Part shown: in pieces, positions 24,065-33,439 of the stretch | Layout of the letters: each line of letters begins with the position of its first letter | Numbering within the stretch: position 1 is the first letter of the stretch | Assembly (NCBI GenBank): GCA_038321775.1 | Contig: JBBQFI010000004.1 | Coordinates: 210,702-274,701 of the forward strand | DNA length: 64,000 nt | Direction of reading: 5' to 3' | Source: JBBQFI01 sp038321775 | GTDB lineage: Bacteria > Verrucomicrobiota > Verrucomicrobiia > Chthoniobacterales > UBA10450 | Made by a program: the position numbers and the translations under genes | Notes under the pieces: generated by a model | Database searches by the model: none | Told to the model about the DNA's origin: nothing | Seen by the model: only the letters and a program-made list of their open reading frames with translations

Positions 24065-26443
24065 CTACCGTTTGTTTGCGCGTTCGAATGCGACCCACGC
24101 GCCCCAGGCATGTTCCCAATCTTCCTTGGCCGCCCACGGTTCGATTTCGAGAAAATAAAAATACGGAGGGACTTCGGATATCGCCGTGAAATGCCGCAAA
24201 GTTGAGAGCGCATCATTTGTTTTTCCCTGCTGCATTTGCGCGCGGTAAAGCGCGTAACCAACGGAGAAATCGTTCGGGGTCGCGTAGAATTTTTGCTGCA
24301 GCGCTTCCAAGGACAGCGATTCGTTAGGCGCAGGAAGAGCGGGTGGCGTGGCGAATTGTCGAATTAGTTCGATCGCGGCGCGAAAATCTTTTTTGCTGGC
24401 ATGGTATTCAGCGATCCCGCGCCAGGCTGCGGCGCGCCATTCCGGATGCAGTTGCACATCGCGCATGAACGCTTCCGCATCACCGCGTTCCGCCCAGATT
24501 TTCAGGAGTTCGTCACGTTCGCGCGGTTGAAAAGCGCGCAGATTCGGATCGGATTCGAGAAATTTCTCCAGAGTGACATTGAAACGATTGGCCGGAGTTC
24601 GGCGCAAAGCAGCCAGCACCAGCTGTGGATCGTTTCCTGCCAGTTGGGTGAGCTCGCCAATGAAATTCGGCGTGAGCCACACGTTGTCGGAAAACATTTG
24701 CGAATAAACTTCAGGTTGGAGCGGACCAGCCCGACGCAAGGCGTCGCGCCACGCCGTGATCGCCAAAGTCGGGCGACGATTCGTGAGCCAAAATAATCCT
24801 TCGTCGAACGCAACTTCGTAGGCATTTGGTTCCAAAAATCGCGCGCGTCTAAAATCATCAATCGCGCTGGAGATATTTTTCTTCGCGCCCATTTTTCCGA
24901 GCGCGCGCAAAAAATAAAGTCGCCAGTCGAGAGGTTTCCATCCCAGGGCGCGACTCGTCATCGCAATTCCTTCATCGAAGTTCGTCGAGCGATTCATGGA
25001 AGTAGCGCTTTCGCGCAAATTGTCCGCGCCTAACGAACCCGGTAGCGCCCAATGATAGCGCGCTGCCGCCACCCAGATGATTCCCGCCCCGACAAGGCAG
25101 ACGCCGATGAACCGGGAAATGATCGGGAGCGATCGACTGAGAGGAAATTGAAAAGGCCGGTGGATGGCGGCGCCGAAAAGAAAAATTCCGGCATACGCGG
25201 TACCCACGCGATGTGCCGAGACGTCGATAAAACCGTGTAACGCAAAAAGGAGCGCTGCGATTAAAGCTCCTAAACGAATGCGCTGGTTGGTTCCCGAGGT
25301 TAGCGGCAGGACATTCGGCAGCAGGCTTCCAATCACAACGAGCACCAACAAAATTCCCGGCCATCCCAGTTCGGTCCAAAGCCAGAGCCAGTCACTTTCC
25401 GGATGCAAAGACCGCGTGTCGGCCGCGGAAACAAACCGCGAGATCGCGAAGATCGGCTCAAAGTTTCCCAGACCGATTCCGCACCACGGCGAAGACCAGA
25501 TCAAATGCCAGGCGTCGCGAAAGATAAGCAATCGGAAATCACTCGAAACGCCCTCGTGCCCTGCCCCGTGCAGATGAAAGCGCTCCAAAGTCGCGCCGCC
25601 AAAAATCAAGAGCGCGGTGAGTAGGATGAGCACTGCGGAAAGTCCCAGAGCAATGCGCGCCGGAGTTGCTTGACGCAATGCTACGATCACCAGCCAAATC
25701 ATGCTCCCCCCAATCAATATGAGAATTCCCGCGCGCGAATAATTCACGATCAAGCCGGCAATGAGAACAGCGAAACCGAGCGCCGACCAAACCCACGAAA
25801 TCTTTCGCCGACGAAAATGATCCTGCGCAGAGCCGAGCAGAACAATCGCCGTGATGCCGAAAAGGTCGCCGGTCTGATTCCGATTCGGGAACGGACCGAA
25901 ATTGCGTTCGTTATGCCATAAAGGAATCGCAAAGTGTTTTGTGTAGAAATAGAGAGAGACTGCGGTCAGAAAAACAATCCCGCCTGCGAAAAGGCGGATT
26001 TGGAAACGGACATCGCGCATCTCGATTTCCTGCACGCAGACGTAGTAGAACCAGCTCAATCCGGCAAGGAAGCTGACCAGACAACCGAGCGTGACCAACG
26101 GTTGCGGCGACAGCGTTTGTGGTAGCGTAATTCCGAAATCGCGGGTCATAATAGGTCGCCAGCTTGACTGGAAAAACCAGGATGCAGGCAGAAAGGAGAG
26201 AGCTGCGCAAACGAGGAGCGCAAACAAAGTTCCGTTAACCACTCTTCCTAACGAGTGGCGCGGTGGATCAAAGATGAGGAGAAGACCGAGCGCAGCAACG
26301 ATGACGCCTTCCGCCCACTTTTCAGTTCCTCCACCGAGCAAACAGGCGAGAACCGGCAGTAACGCCACCGCCATCTTGAACCACTCCGGGCGTTCCCGGG
26401 CATGGATGACGTATTCGTGGGCCGTGTCGACGGTGTTTTGCAT
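24065..26443 (-). CDS. O-antigen ligase/polymerase-like membrane protein with C-terminal TPR-like region
   Basis: 792 residues. About ten transmembrane helices occupy residues 20-470. The Wzy_C/WaaL-type core has ERNFGPFPNRNQTGDLFGI, SRAGILILIGGSMIWL and the periplasmic-loop pattern SSPWCGIGLGNFEPIF with HPESDWLWLWTELGW. Residues about 480-792 are soluble helical repeats (AIDDFRRARFLEPNAYEVA, AITAWRDALRRAG, RAAIELIRQF, ALSTLRHFTAI) resembling tetratricopeptide units. It likely polymerises or ligates a polysaccharide on the periplasmic side; the TPR part may bind partners. It converges with ppdK, 9 bases apart, and diverges from the initiating transferase gene. Confidence 0.82.
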   Translation of the reverse strand: MQNTVDTAHEYVIHARERPEWFKMAVALLPVLACLLGGGTEKWAEGVIVAALGLLLIFDPPRHSLGRVVNGTLFALLVCAALSFLPASWFFQSSWRPIMTRDFGITLPQTLSPQPLVTLGCLVSFLAGLSWFYYVCVQEIEMRDVRFQIRLFAGGIVFLTAVSLYFYTKHFAIPLWHNERNFGPFPNRNQTGDLFGITAIVLLGSAQDHFRRRKISWVWSALGFAVLIAGLIVNYSRAGILILIGGSMIWLVIVALRQATPARIALGLSAVLILLTALLIFGGATLERFHLHGAGHEGVSSDFRLLIFRDAWHLIWSSPWCGIGLGNFEPIFAISRFVSAADTRSLHPESDWLWLWTELGWPGILLVLVVIGSLLPNVLPLTSGTNQRIRLGALIAALLFALHGFIDVSAHRVGTAYAGIFLFGAAIHRPFQFPLSRSLPIISRFIGVCLVGAGIIWVAAARYHWALPGSLGADNLRESATSMNRSTNFDEGIAMTSRALGWKPLDWRLYFLRALGKMGAKKNISSAIDDFRRARFLEPNAYEVAFDEGLFWLTNRRPTLAITAWRDALRRAGPLQPEVYSQMFSDNVWLTPNFIGELTQLAGNDPQLVLAALRRTPANRFNVTLEKFLESDPNLRAFQPRERDELLKIWAERGDAEAFMRDVQLHPEWRAAAWRGIAEYHASKKDFRAAIELIRQFATPPALPAPNESLSLEALQQKFYATPNDFSVGYALYRAQMQQGKTNDALSTLRHFTAISEVPPYFYFLEIEPWAAKEDWEHAWGAWVAFERANKR

Positions 26444-26591
26444 CGGTTTACTGAGAAATCACTGGTATGGTAATAGCTACTTTACGATCTGCATCTTTTG
26501 TTGCGTTTCCTATGACTCCGTCACTCCCTCCTCGTCAATTTGAAGCCGCGCGCCGGCCGCGTATTCTTTTCGGCGCGCTCGACCGCTAATC

Positions 26592-27998
26592 ATGGTTACG
26601 CAACGCACGGAAGGTCTCCACCGCCTTTTTCTGCTCTGTCAGATCGTCGTCGTCGCCGTCCTCTTCTGGATCGGTGTCTGGTTCATGGTGACGTTTTACG
26701 CGGCGGGCGCGGACCTGACCTGGCGGCGGTATAGCATTTACTGCAGCCTGCTCGTGTTCGGCATCACACTCGAATCGCTCACGCGCAATGATTCGAGAAA
26801 TTATCTGCTGCAAAATCAATTGCTGCGCGAACATCGCCTTAGTCTGCGCCAGACCGCGGCCAGCGTCGGCACACTCGTTCTCTATCTCATCGCGACCAAA
26901 GATGCGTTCATCTCCCGCGTCTTCTTTTTCAATTTTATCCCTGCCCTCTACTTTGCCCTGCTCGTTTCCCATCATTATCTACCAAACTTTCTCGCGCGCA
27001 GCGTTTTCAAAGGCATTCGCGAAGAGAAGACGCTTCTCGTTGGTTCCGTGCGCAAAGCGTCCGCTCTCGGTGAATGGTTGAAACGAAAATCCGAGATCGG
27101 TTTGCGCACGATCGGTTTGATCTCCGATGAGCAGATAAAAGAAACGCCCGAAGGCATTCCGGTGCTGGGAAATTCGGATGATCTCGAGCGCATCATCCGC
27201 GAACGCGGAATCACGCAGGTCATCCTGCTCGAAATTCCGATCTTTACCGAGTTGCATCGTCATCTCATTGGCGTTTGCGATCTTCTCGGCGTGCGGCTTT
27301 TAATCGTGAGCGATCTCGAAGAAAAATTGCGACATCAGATTACTCATTTCGAAGATGATGGTTTTCGTTTTATCGGGCTTCGCGAAGAGCCGCTCGAAAA
27401 TCCGATCAATCGCTTTCTGAAACGCTTCATCGATCTCGTGATCGCAATCCCGATCATGATTCTCCTGTTCCCTCTCCTCGCAATTTTCGTTTGGATTATT
27501 CAACGACTGCAATCGCCCGGACCGCTGCTTCACATTCAGACGCGAGCTGGAATTCAAAATCGGCGCTTCAATATCTACAAATTCCGCACCATGCGCTCAG
27601 ATCACACCGAGGTTTCGCGACAGGCCAGCGTCGACGACGACCGGATTTATCCCATCGGTAAGATATTGCGAAAACTGAGCCTCGATGAGATCCCGCAATT
27701 TTGGAATGTGCTGCGCGGCGACATGAGCATCGTCGGCCCGCGACCGCATCTCATCGAGCATAACCAGCAATTTTCGCGGCTGATGGGCAACTATCACGTG
27801 CGCAGTTTTGTGAAGCCTGGAATCACCGGTCTCGCCCAAGTGCGCGGCTTTCGCGGCGAAGCGCGCAACAACACGGACGTTGCTAATCGCGTTGCCTGCG
27901 ATCTTGAATATCTGGAAAATTGGAATCTTTCGCTCGAATGCGGAATCATCGTGCGAACCATCGCGCAACTTTTTATTCCGCCTCGCACGGCCTACTAG
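26592..27998 (+). CDS. Polyprenyl glycosylphosphotransferase (initiating sugar transferase)
   Basis: 468 residues. Four N-terminal transmembrane helices and a CoA-binding-like Rossmann domain (EEKTLLVGSVRKASALGEWL) precede a transmembrane re-entrant helix (FIDLVIAIPIMILLFPLL) and the catalytic domain with KFRTMRSDHT, LSLDEIPQFWNVLRGDMSIV, GPRPH and KPGITGLAQVRGFRG. This is the WbaP/WcaJ class that moves a sugar 1-phosphate from UDP-sugar to undecaprenyl phosphate, the first step of repeat-unit assembly. It is the only plus-strand gene of the locus, divergent from 24065-26443 across 148 bases that should hold both promoters. Confidence 0.92.
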   Translation: MVTQRTEGLHRLFLLCQIVVVAVLFWIGVWFMVTFYAAGADLTWRRYSIYCSLLVFGITLESLTRNDSRNYLLQNQLLREHRLSLRQTAASVGTLVLYLIATKDAFISRVFFFNFIPALYFALLVSHHYLPNFLARSVFKGIREEKTLLVGSVRKASALGEWLKRKSEIGLRTIGLISDEQIKETPEGIPVLGNSDDLERIIRERGITQVILLEIPIFTELHRHLIGVCDLLGVRLLIVSDLEEKLRHQITHFEDDGFRFIGLREEPLENPINRFLKRFIDLVIAIPIMILLFPLLAIFVWIIQRLQSPGPLLHIQTRAGIQNRRFNIYKFRTMRSDHTEVSRQASVDDDRIYPIGKILRKLSLDEIPQFWNVLRGDMSIVGPRPHLIEHNQQFSRLMGNYHVRSFVKPGITGLAQVRGFRGEARNNTDVANRVACDLEYLENWNLSLECGIIVRTIAQLFIPPRTAY

Positions 27999-28011
27999 TC
28001 GCCGATACTCG

Positions 28012-28869
28012 TTAGGCCGAGTTCGCGCGTTTCTTCAATTCGTAAGTCTTGGCGACGCACAAAAATTCATAAGTTGCGTGCAGACGCGCAAAGTAATAAC
28101 CCTGGCGCCCGTCGAGAAAGCCTTTCTGCCAAACGTAAATATAAAGAAAACGCAGGAGCGGACGGAAAGGGAGCCGGTGCGAAAGCAACTTCAATTTCCG
28201 GCGCATCCCGACCGGCATCTCGTCAAAACTTCCTGCTGTTCCTTTAAGAAATCGATCCGCCGCCACACGCGCTTCCCAATTGGAATAACGATTGTGTTTC
28301 TCGATGAAAACTTCGACGGACGGAAAGGCGTAGTGATCCATTTCGGAGCGCAGTCGCCCAGTCAGTCCATTCACGATCACATGTTCGTGCACTTCGTTAT
28401 CGCCACTTGCCGTTGGCGAATCAGTTAGTTTCTCGTACCTGCCTAACGAGTGGCGGAACAAACGAAGATTCCAATTCGGATAATAGGCATGCTGGAGCCA
28501 GCGGCCCATGAACATGAAACGGCGATTGATCCAGTAACCCGCGATCGGTCCGGCTTCCGCGATCACCCTGGCAAATTCATCAGCGGCTGTCGCAGGCAAA
28601 ACTTCGTCGGCATCGAGAATGAAAACCCATTCATTGCGAAACGTAATATTCTCTAATGCCCAATTCTTTTTCTTTGGCCAGACGCCACCGAATTGAAACT
28701 GCACCACCGTCGCGCCCTGGTTTTGCGCGATTTCGATCGAGCCGTCTGTGCTTTGCGAATCGACCACGATGATTTCATCCGCCCAACGAACGGAATCCAA
28801 ACAACGTGGGAGATTCGACGCTTCGTTCTTGATCGGAATCAGGACGGAAACCGGTACGCGAGCGCTCAT
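28012..28869 (-). CDS. Family 2 glycosyltransferase (WaaE/KdtX-like)
   Basis: 285 residues from the ATG at 28867-28869, which overlaps the previous stop (ATGA); the longer frame upstream is not conserved. VSVLIPIKNEASNLPRCLDS and IIVVDSQSTDGSIEIAQ are the GT2 fold start. WALENITFRNEWVFILDADE carries the metal-binding DxD equivalent, followed by NEVHEHVIVNGLTGRL, typical of the LPS-core-like subgroup. It probably adds a sugar to the lipid-linked repeat unit in the cytoplasm. It is the last gene of the long minus-strand operon; its TAA stop is inside the motif at 28009-28017. Confidence 0.88.
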   Translation of the reverse strand: MSARVPVSVLIPIKNEASNLPRCLDSVRWADEIIVVDSQSTDGSIEIAQNQGATVVQFQFGGVWPKKKNWALENITFRNEWVFILDADEVLPATAADEFARVIAEAGPIAGYWINRRFMFMGRWLQHAYYPNWNLRLFRHSLGRYEKLTDSPTASGDNEVHEHVIVNGLTGRLRSEMDHYAFPSVEVFIEKHNRYSNWEARVAADRFLKGTAGSFDEMPVGMRRKLKLLSHRLPFRPLLRFLYIYVWQKGFLDGRQGYYFARLHATYEFLCVAKTYELKKRANSA

Positions 28870-29420
28870 CGCGTTCGCAAGACTTTGCAGGGATTGCCGG
28901 CAGCGATTACGCCTTCGGGCACGTCGTGCGTCACGACTGAACAAGCGCCGATCACACTGCGAGCACCGATAGTCACGCCGGGCAGAACAAAGGCCCGCGC
29001 CCCCACAAATGCATCATCGCCAATCGTAATTTTCGCAGTGACCAACGGCATCGCCGGTTGCATGAAATCGTGGCTGCCCGTGCTGAGATAAACTTCCTGC
29101 GCCACCGTCGCGCGAGCGCCGATTTCAATTTCGCCTAACGAGTAGGCATTGGCGCGATCTCCAAGACACGCACGATCGTGCAGGATCAAATTGGAAGGAA
29201 TCGCGATTCGAGCACGTTGATGTACGAAAGGCTTGCCATCAATGCGCGCACCAAAAAGCTGCAGCCAGAAAAGACGCCACGGGTTGGCCGGCTTCGGCGT
29301 CCAGATACAGAAAACGACCCAGCAGAATTCCCACAGCACACGCATAATGCGATCGCCCGCCGGCCACGGTGATTCGTAGGCGGAGACTTGCTCCGGTTTG
29401 ACGGCTTGTTCTTCGATCAT
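28866..29420 (-). CDS. WcaF-like hexapeptide-repeat acetyltransferase
   Basis: 184 residues. An N-terminal amphipathic segment (RIMRVLWEFCWVVFCIWTPK) is followed by LFGARIDGKPFVHQRARI and left-handed beta-helix hexads (NLILHDRACLGDRANAYS, EIEIGARATVAQEVYLSTG, KITIGDDAFVGARAFVLPG, VTIGARSVIGACSVV). This is the layout of colanic-acid WcaF-type acetyltransferases that O-acetylate exopolysaccharide sugars using acetyl-CoA. It overlaps its neighbours by 4 bases at each end (ATGA), so translation is coupled. Confidence 0.88.
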   Translation of the reverse strand: MIEEQAVKPEQVSAYESPWPAGDRIMRVLWEFCWVVFCIWTPKPANPWRLFWLQLFGARIDGKPFVHQRARIAIPSNLILHDRACLGDRANAYSLGEIEIGARATVAQEVYLSTGSHDFMQPAMPLVTAKITIGDDAFVGARAFVLPGVTIGARSVIGACSVVTHDVPEGVIAAGNPCKVLRTR

Positions 29421-30523
29421 CTCAAACTTTCAAAATCCCGCAGGAATTGGGCCGCGACGTTGCCTAACGAAAATTCCTTGGATTTGCGATACCCCTTCTG
29501 GGCGACGCGTTCCAGCAAAGAATCGTCGTTGATAATGCTTCTCATTTTCTCGCGCAATGATGCCGCCGGATCCGCCGCGCGATGATTGAAAATAAAGCCG
29601 GTCTCATTGTCGCTGATAAAATCGCGGAAACAGGCGAGATCGGAAACCAAAACTGCGCAACCCTGCGCCATCGCTTCCAGCGGCGCCAAACCAAAAGTCT
29701 CTCCGCGTTCCGCCAGTGACGGGTAAACAAAAAGCCGCGCCGATTGATATTCGCGAGTCAATTCGTCCACGTCGAAAATTGGACCACGAAATTCAATGCT
29801 GGCGTTTCCGCCGGCACGCAATTGATCGGAATATTTTGCGCCGCCACCGCCGTGCCTAGCTTCCAACGGACCAATGATGACCAGTTTCCAATCGGGAAAC
29901 GATTCGCTGTTTGCGAATGCTTCCACTAAAACGTGAACGCCTTTCTCCGGGTGGACGCGCCCGACAAAAATTATTTCCTTCGCGCGTTCAGCAATGGGAG
30001 GTGGTGGGTCACTTTCTTCGTTCGCCAGTGTCGGATACGGAATGACTTTGATCTTCGAAGCAACATCCGGCACTTCGGTTCTAATCGCTTCGCCGATCGC
30101 GTTTGATGGCGCCTGCAATCGATCTGCATGACGATAAAACTGCAACTGACCTTTCGGATAACGCGCGACGTGCACGTATACCTTTCCGTATTTCGTGTTT
30201 CGCAAAAATAGCGGCAACCAAAATGTGTTCGTCACAATTATATCCGCTGCGGGCAAAACGGCGAAAACGCGCCTCGAATAAATCAGATCGAGGAACTTCA
30301 GCCACGTGAGGGACCGCGGGGCATCAAAACCGCGCACACGCCGATGCGTCACGCCAGCGATCGTCTCCGTTTTGGGAAATTGCGATACCCACCGCGAAAC
30401 CTGCGTGACTTCGTGGCCGCGGCGCACGAACTCCTTCGCGATGGCACACCATCCTTTCTCCACCGCGCCGCCCATAATCGGCGGCACCGGAAAAAACGCA
30501 CCGAGCACGATCGTTATCTTCAT
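29417..30523 (-). CDS. Family 4 glycosyltransferase
   Basis: 368 residues. GT-B fold: N-terminal FPVPPIMGGAVEKGWCAIAK donor/acceptor loop, then EIIFVGRVHPEKGVHVLVEA, GRG-type DVDELTREYQSARLFVYPSL, and the nucleotide-sugar site AERGETFGLAPLEAMAQGCA with the E-x7-E signature. It probably adds one sugar of the repeat unit; donor and linkage cannot be predicted. Coupled by ATGA overlap to the acetyltransferase downstream and to the next GT4 upstream. Confidence 0.9.
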   Translation of the reverse strand: MKITIVLGAFFPVPPIMGGAVEKGWCAIAKEFVRRGHEVTQVSRWVSQFPKTETIAGVTHRRVRGFDAPRSLTWLKFLDLIYSRRVFAVLPAADIIVTNTFWLPLFLRNTKYGKVYVHVARYPKGQLQFYRHADRLQAPSNAIGEAIRTEVPDVASKIKVIPYPTLANEESDPPPPIAERAKEIIFVGRVHPEKGVHVLVEAFANSESFPDWKLVIIGPLEARHGGGGAKYSDQLRAGGNASIEFRGPIFDVDELTREYQSARLFVYPSLAERGETFGLAPLEAMAQGCAVLVSDLACFRDFISDNETGFIFNHRAADPAASLREKMRSIINDDSLLERVAQKGYRKSKEFSLGNVAAQFLRDFESLR

Positions 30524-31662
30524 GCCGGCGATTCCTGCAGCAGCCTAACGAGTGAAGCAGCCGCGTGATCAATCTCGAATCGTGTTTCAAAACAGCGGCG
30601 AGCATTTTCGCGCATCGCGCTTCTTTCCGCTTCGCTCGTTCGCAGCCAGCGTTCGATCAGACGCGTTGTCCCGGGCAAATCGTCATTTTCGACAAAACCT
30701 GCACCGTCCGTTTCGATTTCGCGCCAGATATTAACGCGGTTGGAAATCAAAACCGGCACGCCAAACGAAAGCGCTTCCGCCACGGAAATGCCGAAGTTTT
30801 CCTGATGTGACGGAAGAATGAAAACATCGGCGGCAGCGAATGCGCCTCGCTTCATTTCTCCTTCCAGCATTCCCGGAAAAATAACTCGACTGCCAAGCCG
30901 AACGGCGCGTGTACGCAATTCCTTTTCCCATCCAATTTGATCCGGCCCGGCCACGACCAGCGATGCGTTCGCATCGGCTGCGTTAGCGAAGGCATCAATC
31001 AACAAGTCGCACCCTTTCTTCGGATGAAGACGACCGAGAAAGAGAAAAAACTTTGCGCTCCGCAATGCGGGAAAATTTTCCAAAAAAATATTACGAACAC
31101 CTGTTGGCGGCGCAGCCACCGATTCCACACCAAGCGGCGAAACGGTTTCGCGCGCGCGGTAGAGCCAGAAAGATTGACGCGCTTCGCGCCGTTCTTCCTC
31201 TGAAGTAAAAATAACGGCGCGCGCATCGCGCAGAACACGATAATCCGCCCATGGCCAGTACAGCCATTTCTTCAGATGCTTGAGTGGAAACGTGCGCTTG
31301 AACCACGGATCGAGCATGCCGTGCGGGAAAACGTAGTAAGGAATTTTTGCTCCGGCAAAGCGACGCCAGGCCGCGAAACTCAAATATTGCCAGAGGCCAT
31401 GCACAATCACTCGATCATAATCGCCCCCATGCTCTCGTAGCCATGGTAACAACCGCTTCGAATATCGATAACTCGTTAGGCCGACTCCCAATGCATGCAC
31501 CGGCAGTTTGATTTCGCTCAGCCAGGGCGCACCAGCTCGATCAAGGGCGACAATTTCAATCGAATGCCCAAGCCTAACGAGTGCCGCGCTCAAAGTAATG
31601 ACCGCGCGAGCGACTCCGCCCGTGCTCGGATCGAGCGTTTGCACCATCTGCAGAATTTTCAA
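30520..31662 (-). CDS. Family 4 glycosyltransferase
   Basis: 380 residues. The N-terminus MKILQMVQTLDPSTGGVARA leads to VFPHGMLDPWFKRTFPLKHL, a motif common in exopolysaccharide GT4 enzymes, then FFLFLGRLHPKKGCDLLIDA and FILPSHQENFGISVAEALSF with the E-x7-E nucleotide-sugar site. Two motif copies (31473 and 31572) lie in inverted orientation near its 5' end. Start and stop codons overlap those of neighbours (ATGA). Confidence 0.9.
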   Translation of the reverse strand: MKILQMVQTLDPSTGGVARAVITLSAALVRLGHSIEIVALDRAGAPWLSEIKLPVHALGVGLTSYRYSKRLLPWLREHGGDYDRVIVHGLWQYLSFAAWRRFAGAKIPYYVFPHGMLDPWFKRTFPLKHLKKWLYWPWADYRVLRDARAVIFTSEEERREARQSFWLYRARETVSPLGVESVAAPPTGVRNIFLENFPALRSAKFFLFLGRLHPKKGCDLLIDAFANAADANASLVVAGPDQIGWEKELRTRAVRLGSRVIFPGMLEGEMKRGAFAAADVFILPSHQENFGISVAEALSFGVPVLISNRVNIWREIETDGAGFVENDDLPGTTRLIERWLRTSEAERSAMRENARRCFETRFEIDHAAASLVRLLQESPA

Positions 31663-32324
31663 ATGACGAATCCTTCCGCCCGGCGGAAGTAGGGAAGCTC
31701 AGGCGAGAGCTGCTGCACCGGCCTGGCCGGCACGCCGGCGTAAAGTTGGTGCGTTTCGCTGAAGCGCTTATTCAAAAGCGATTTGGCGCCGAGCACGCAA
31801 TAACTTGGCAACGCGCTGCCACCGAGCAGAACGGAATTGGTTCCGACAAAACAATAGTCGCCGATTTCCACCGACGCTGATGTCTGCCGGTTCCGCTCAA
31901 GATCGATGCTGTGCGTGAGAATTTGCGACTGAAACCCAGCAAAGGTCGTGAACTTTCCGATGGTGACGGAATTTGTGCAGTCGATGAGATGTCGATGGGT
32001 AATGGCAGAATGTTCGCCGACGATGAGCTGCGGCTGGCGGTCACTCTCCTCCGCGAAGTGGCGACTTGGGCCAGTTGGAAATCCGGTGATCCAATTGCCG
32101 CGACCGATCGAGCTGTGCGCTTTGAGATGAACCAACGAAATGTTTTTGCAGAGAGTGAGATCGCCGATCGTCGCGCCCTCCTCCATGATCAATTTTTCTG
32201 GGAAAATCCACGCGAGGCCGATGCGGCTGGTGGGATGGATCGTGTAGCCAAATTGCGCTTCGAGAAAACGTCGTCGCGTCGCCCACGGCAACAGGAAGCT
32301 GACGAGCATCAAAAACTTCTTCAT
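31659..32324 (-). CDS. Hexapeptide-repeat acyltransferase
   Basis: 221 residues. A hydrophobic N-terminal segment (KKFLMLVSFLLPWATRRRF) precedes a left-handed beta-helix with irregular hexads (MEEGATIGDLTLCKNIS, AHSSIGRGNWITG, SASVEIGDYCFVGTNSVLLG, SYCVLGAKSLLNK) and a final AGVPARPVQQL, the family's usual closing loop. It is likely a second sugar-modifying acyltransferase of the locus, distinct from the WcaF-like one. The acyl donor is unknown. Coupled by ATGA to both neighbours. Confidence 0.82.
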   Translation of the reverse strand: MKKFLMLVSFLLPWATRRRFLEAQFGYTIHPTSRIGLAWIFPEKLIMEEGATIGDLTLCKNISLVHLKAHSSIGRGNWITGFPTGPSRHFAEESDRQPQLIVGEHSAITHRHLIDCTNSVTIGKFTTFAGFQSQILTHSIDLERNRQTSASVEIGDYCFVGTNSVLLGGSALPSYCVLGAKSLLNKRFSETHQLYAGVPARPVQQLSPELPYFRRAEGFVI

Positions 32325-33439
32325 ACGCGAGCGCCAAGTTGCCGATACAATTCGACATAGCGGGCGATCATCTTTTCTGTTCGATATTTTTCAGCGTTGC
32401 CGACGCTCGCTTGGCTCCAGCGCTCGCGTTCGGAAGGATTAAGCATCCGTAAAATATCTGCTGCGAATCCGACTTCATCTTCGGCGTCGTGCAACAAGGC
32501 GGCGTCACCTGCAACTTCCGGCAACGGTTCGCGATCGCTGCAAATCACGGGACATCCGCACGCCTGCGCCTCGACGATCGGCCAACCGAAACCTTCAAAG
32601 CGCGATGGATAAATCAACGCGAGCGCGGCGCTGTAAAGCGCTTCCAGTATTTCACTGTTCGGATGAACGACTTCAACAATCCGGTCCGCTACGCCAGAAC
32701 TTTCGCCTAACGAATGCAATTCCGGACCGACCGGATCACCCGCCAGAACCAATTGTCCGTCCCAATCGTTCTTCGTTAGGCCAAAAATTCGCGCGACTCC
32801 TTCACGATTTTTGCGTCGCAGATTCGAACCGACATGAAGGACAAATGGTCGCTCGATATCGACGATTCCTTTAAGACGCGTACGAATAATTTCCGGCGAT
32901 TGTTTTTGATACGGGTAATTCAGCCCGTTTTGAATGACGTGAAGTTGAGGACGATTTTCTTTGCCCAGCAAACGTTCGGCATCACGTAAAGTCGCGCGGG
33001 AAACGCAAGCGATGGCGGTCGCTCGCTGTAAGCCGTCGAGAATCCATCGCTGCAGAAATTTCCCAGCGAACGACGCCGGACAATCGGTCTCTTCACCCAA
33101 CGCGCCGCGCACCGCCAGAAGATCGTGACAAGTCACGAGCACGGGCATTCTCGAAACATGTTTTGTGTAAACGGCATTCGAGTGATCGCAGATGTGGACG
33201 ATGTCGGTTCCCGTCGAGAGTCGGCGACGCAACTTTCCCGGAAAGAGCAGAAATTTGTCGATATAACCGAGCCATTTGGCAATGAAGCTTCCCGCGATTC
33301 GAAAGTTTCCGAATAAAGGTTCGGGCTGAATTAGTTCGGCGGGAACGCCCGCGGCAGTCAGGCCTTGCAACATCATCTTTGCAAATCGCTGCATGCTCTG
33401 CTGCCGATCGGGCGGATAATTACCGATCAACAGAACCAT
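32321..33439 (-). CDS. Family 4 glycosyltransferase
   Basis: 372 residues. LLIGNYPPDRQQSMQRFAKM starts the GT-B N-domain; VLVTCHDLLAVRGALGEET and IACVSRATLRDAERLLG follow. The C-domain has FVLHVGSNLRRKNREGVARI and LALIYPSRFEGFGWPIVEAQ with the E-x7-E-type donor site, then GCPVICSDREPLPEVAGDAA. This pattern resembles mannosyl- or rhamnosyltransferases of the WbaZ type, but specificity cannot be read. The first 20 bases overlap the end of the polymerase-like gene. Confidence 0.9.
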   Translation of the reverse strand: MVLLIGNYPPDRQQSMQRFAKMMLQGLTAAGVPAELIQPEPLFGNFRIAGSFIAKWLGYIDKFLLFPGKLRRRLSTGTDIVHICDHSNAVYTKHVSRMPVLVTCHDLLAVRGALGEETDCPASFAGKFLQRWILDGLQRATAIACVSRATLRDAERLLGKENRPQLHVIQNGLNYPYQKQSPEIIRTRLKGIVDIERPFVLHVGSNLRRKNREGVARIFGLTKNDWDGQLVLAGDPVGPELHSLGESSGVADRIVEVVHPNSEILEALYSAALALIYPSRFEGFGWPIVEAQACGCPVICSDREPLPEVAGDAALLHDAEDEVGFAADILRMLNPSERERWSQASVGNAEKYRTEKMIARYVELYRQLGARV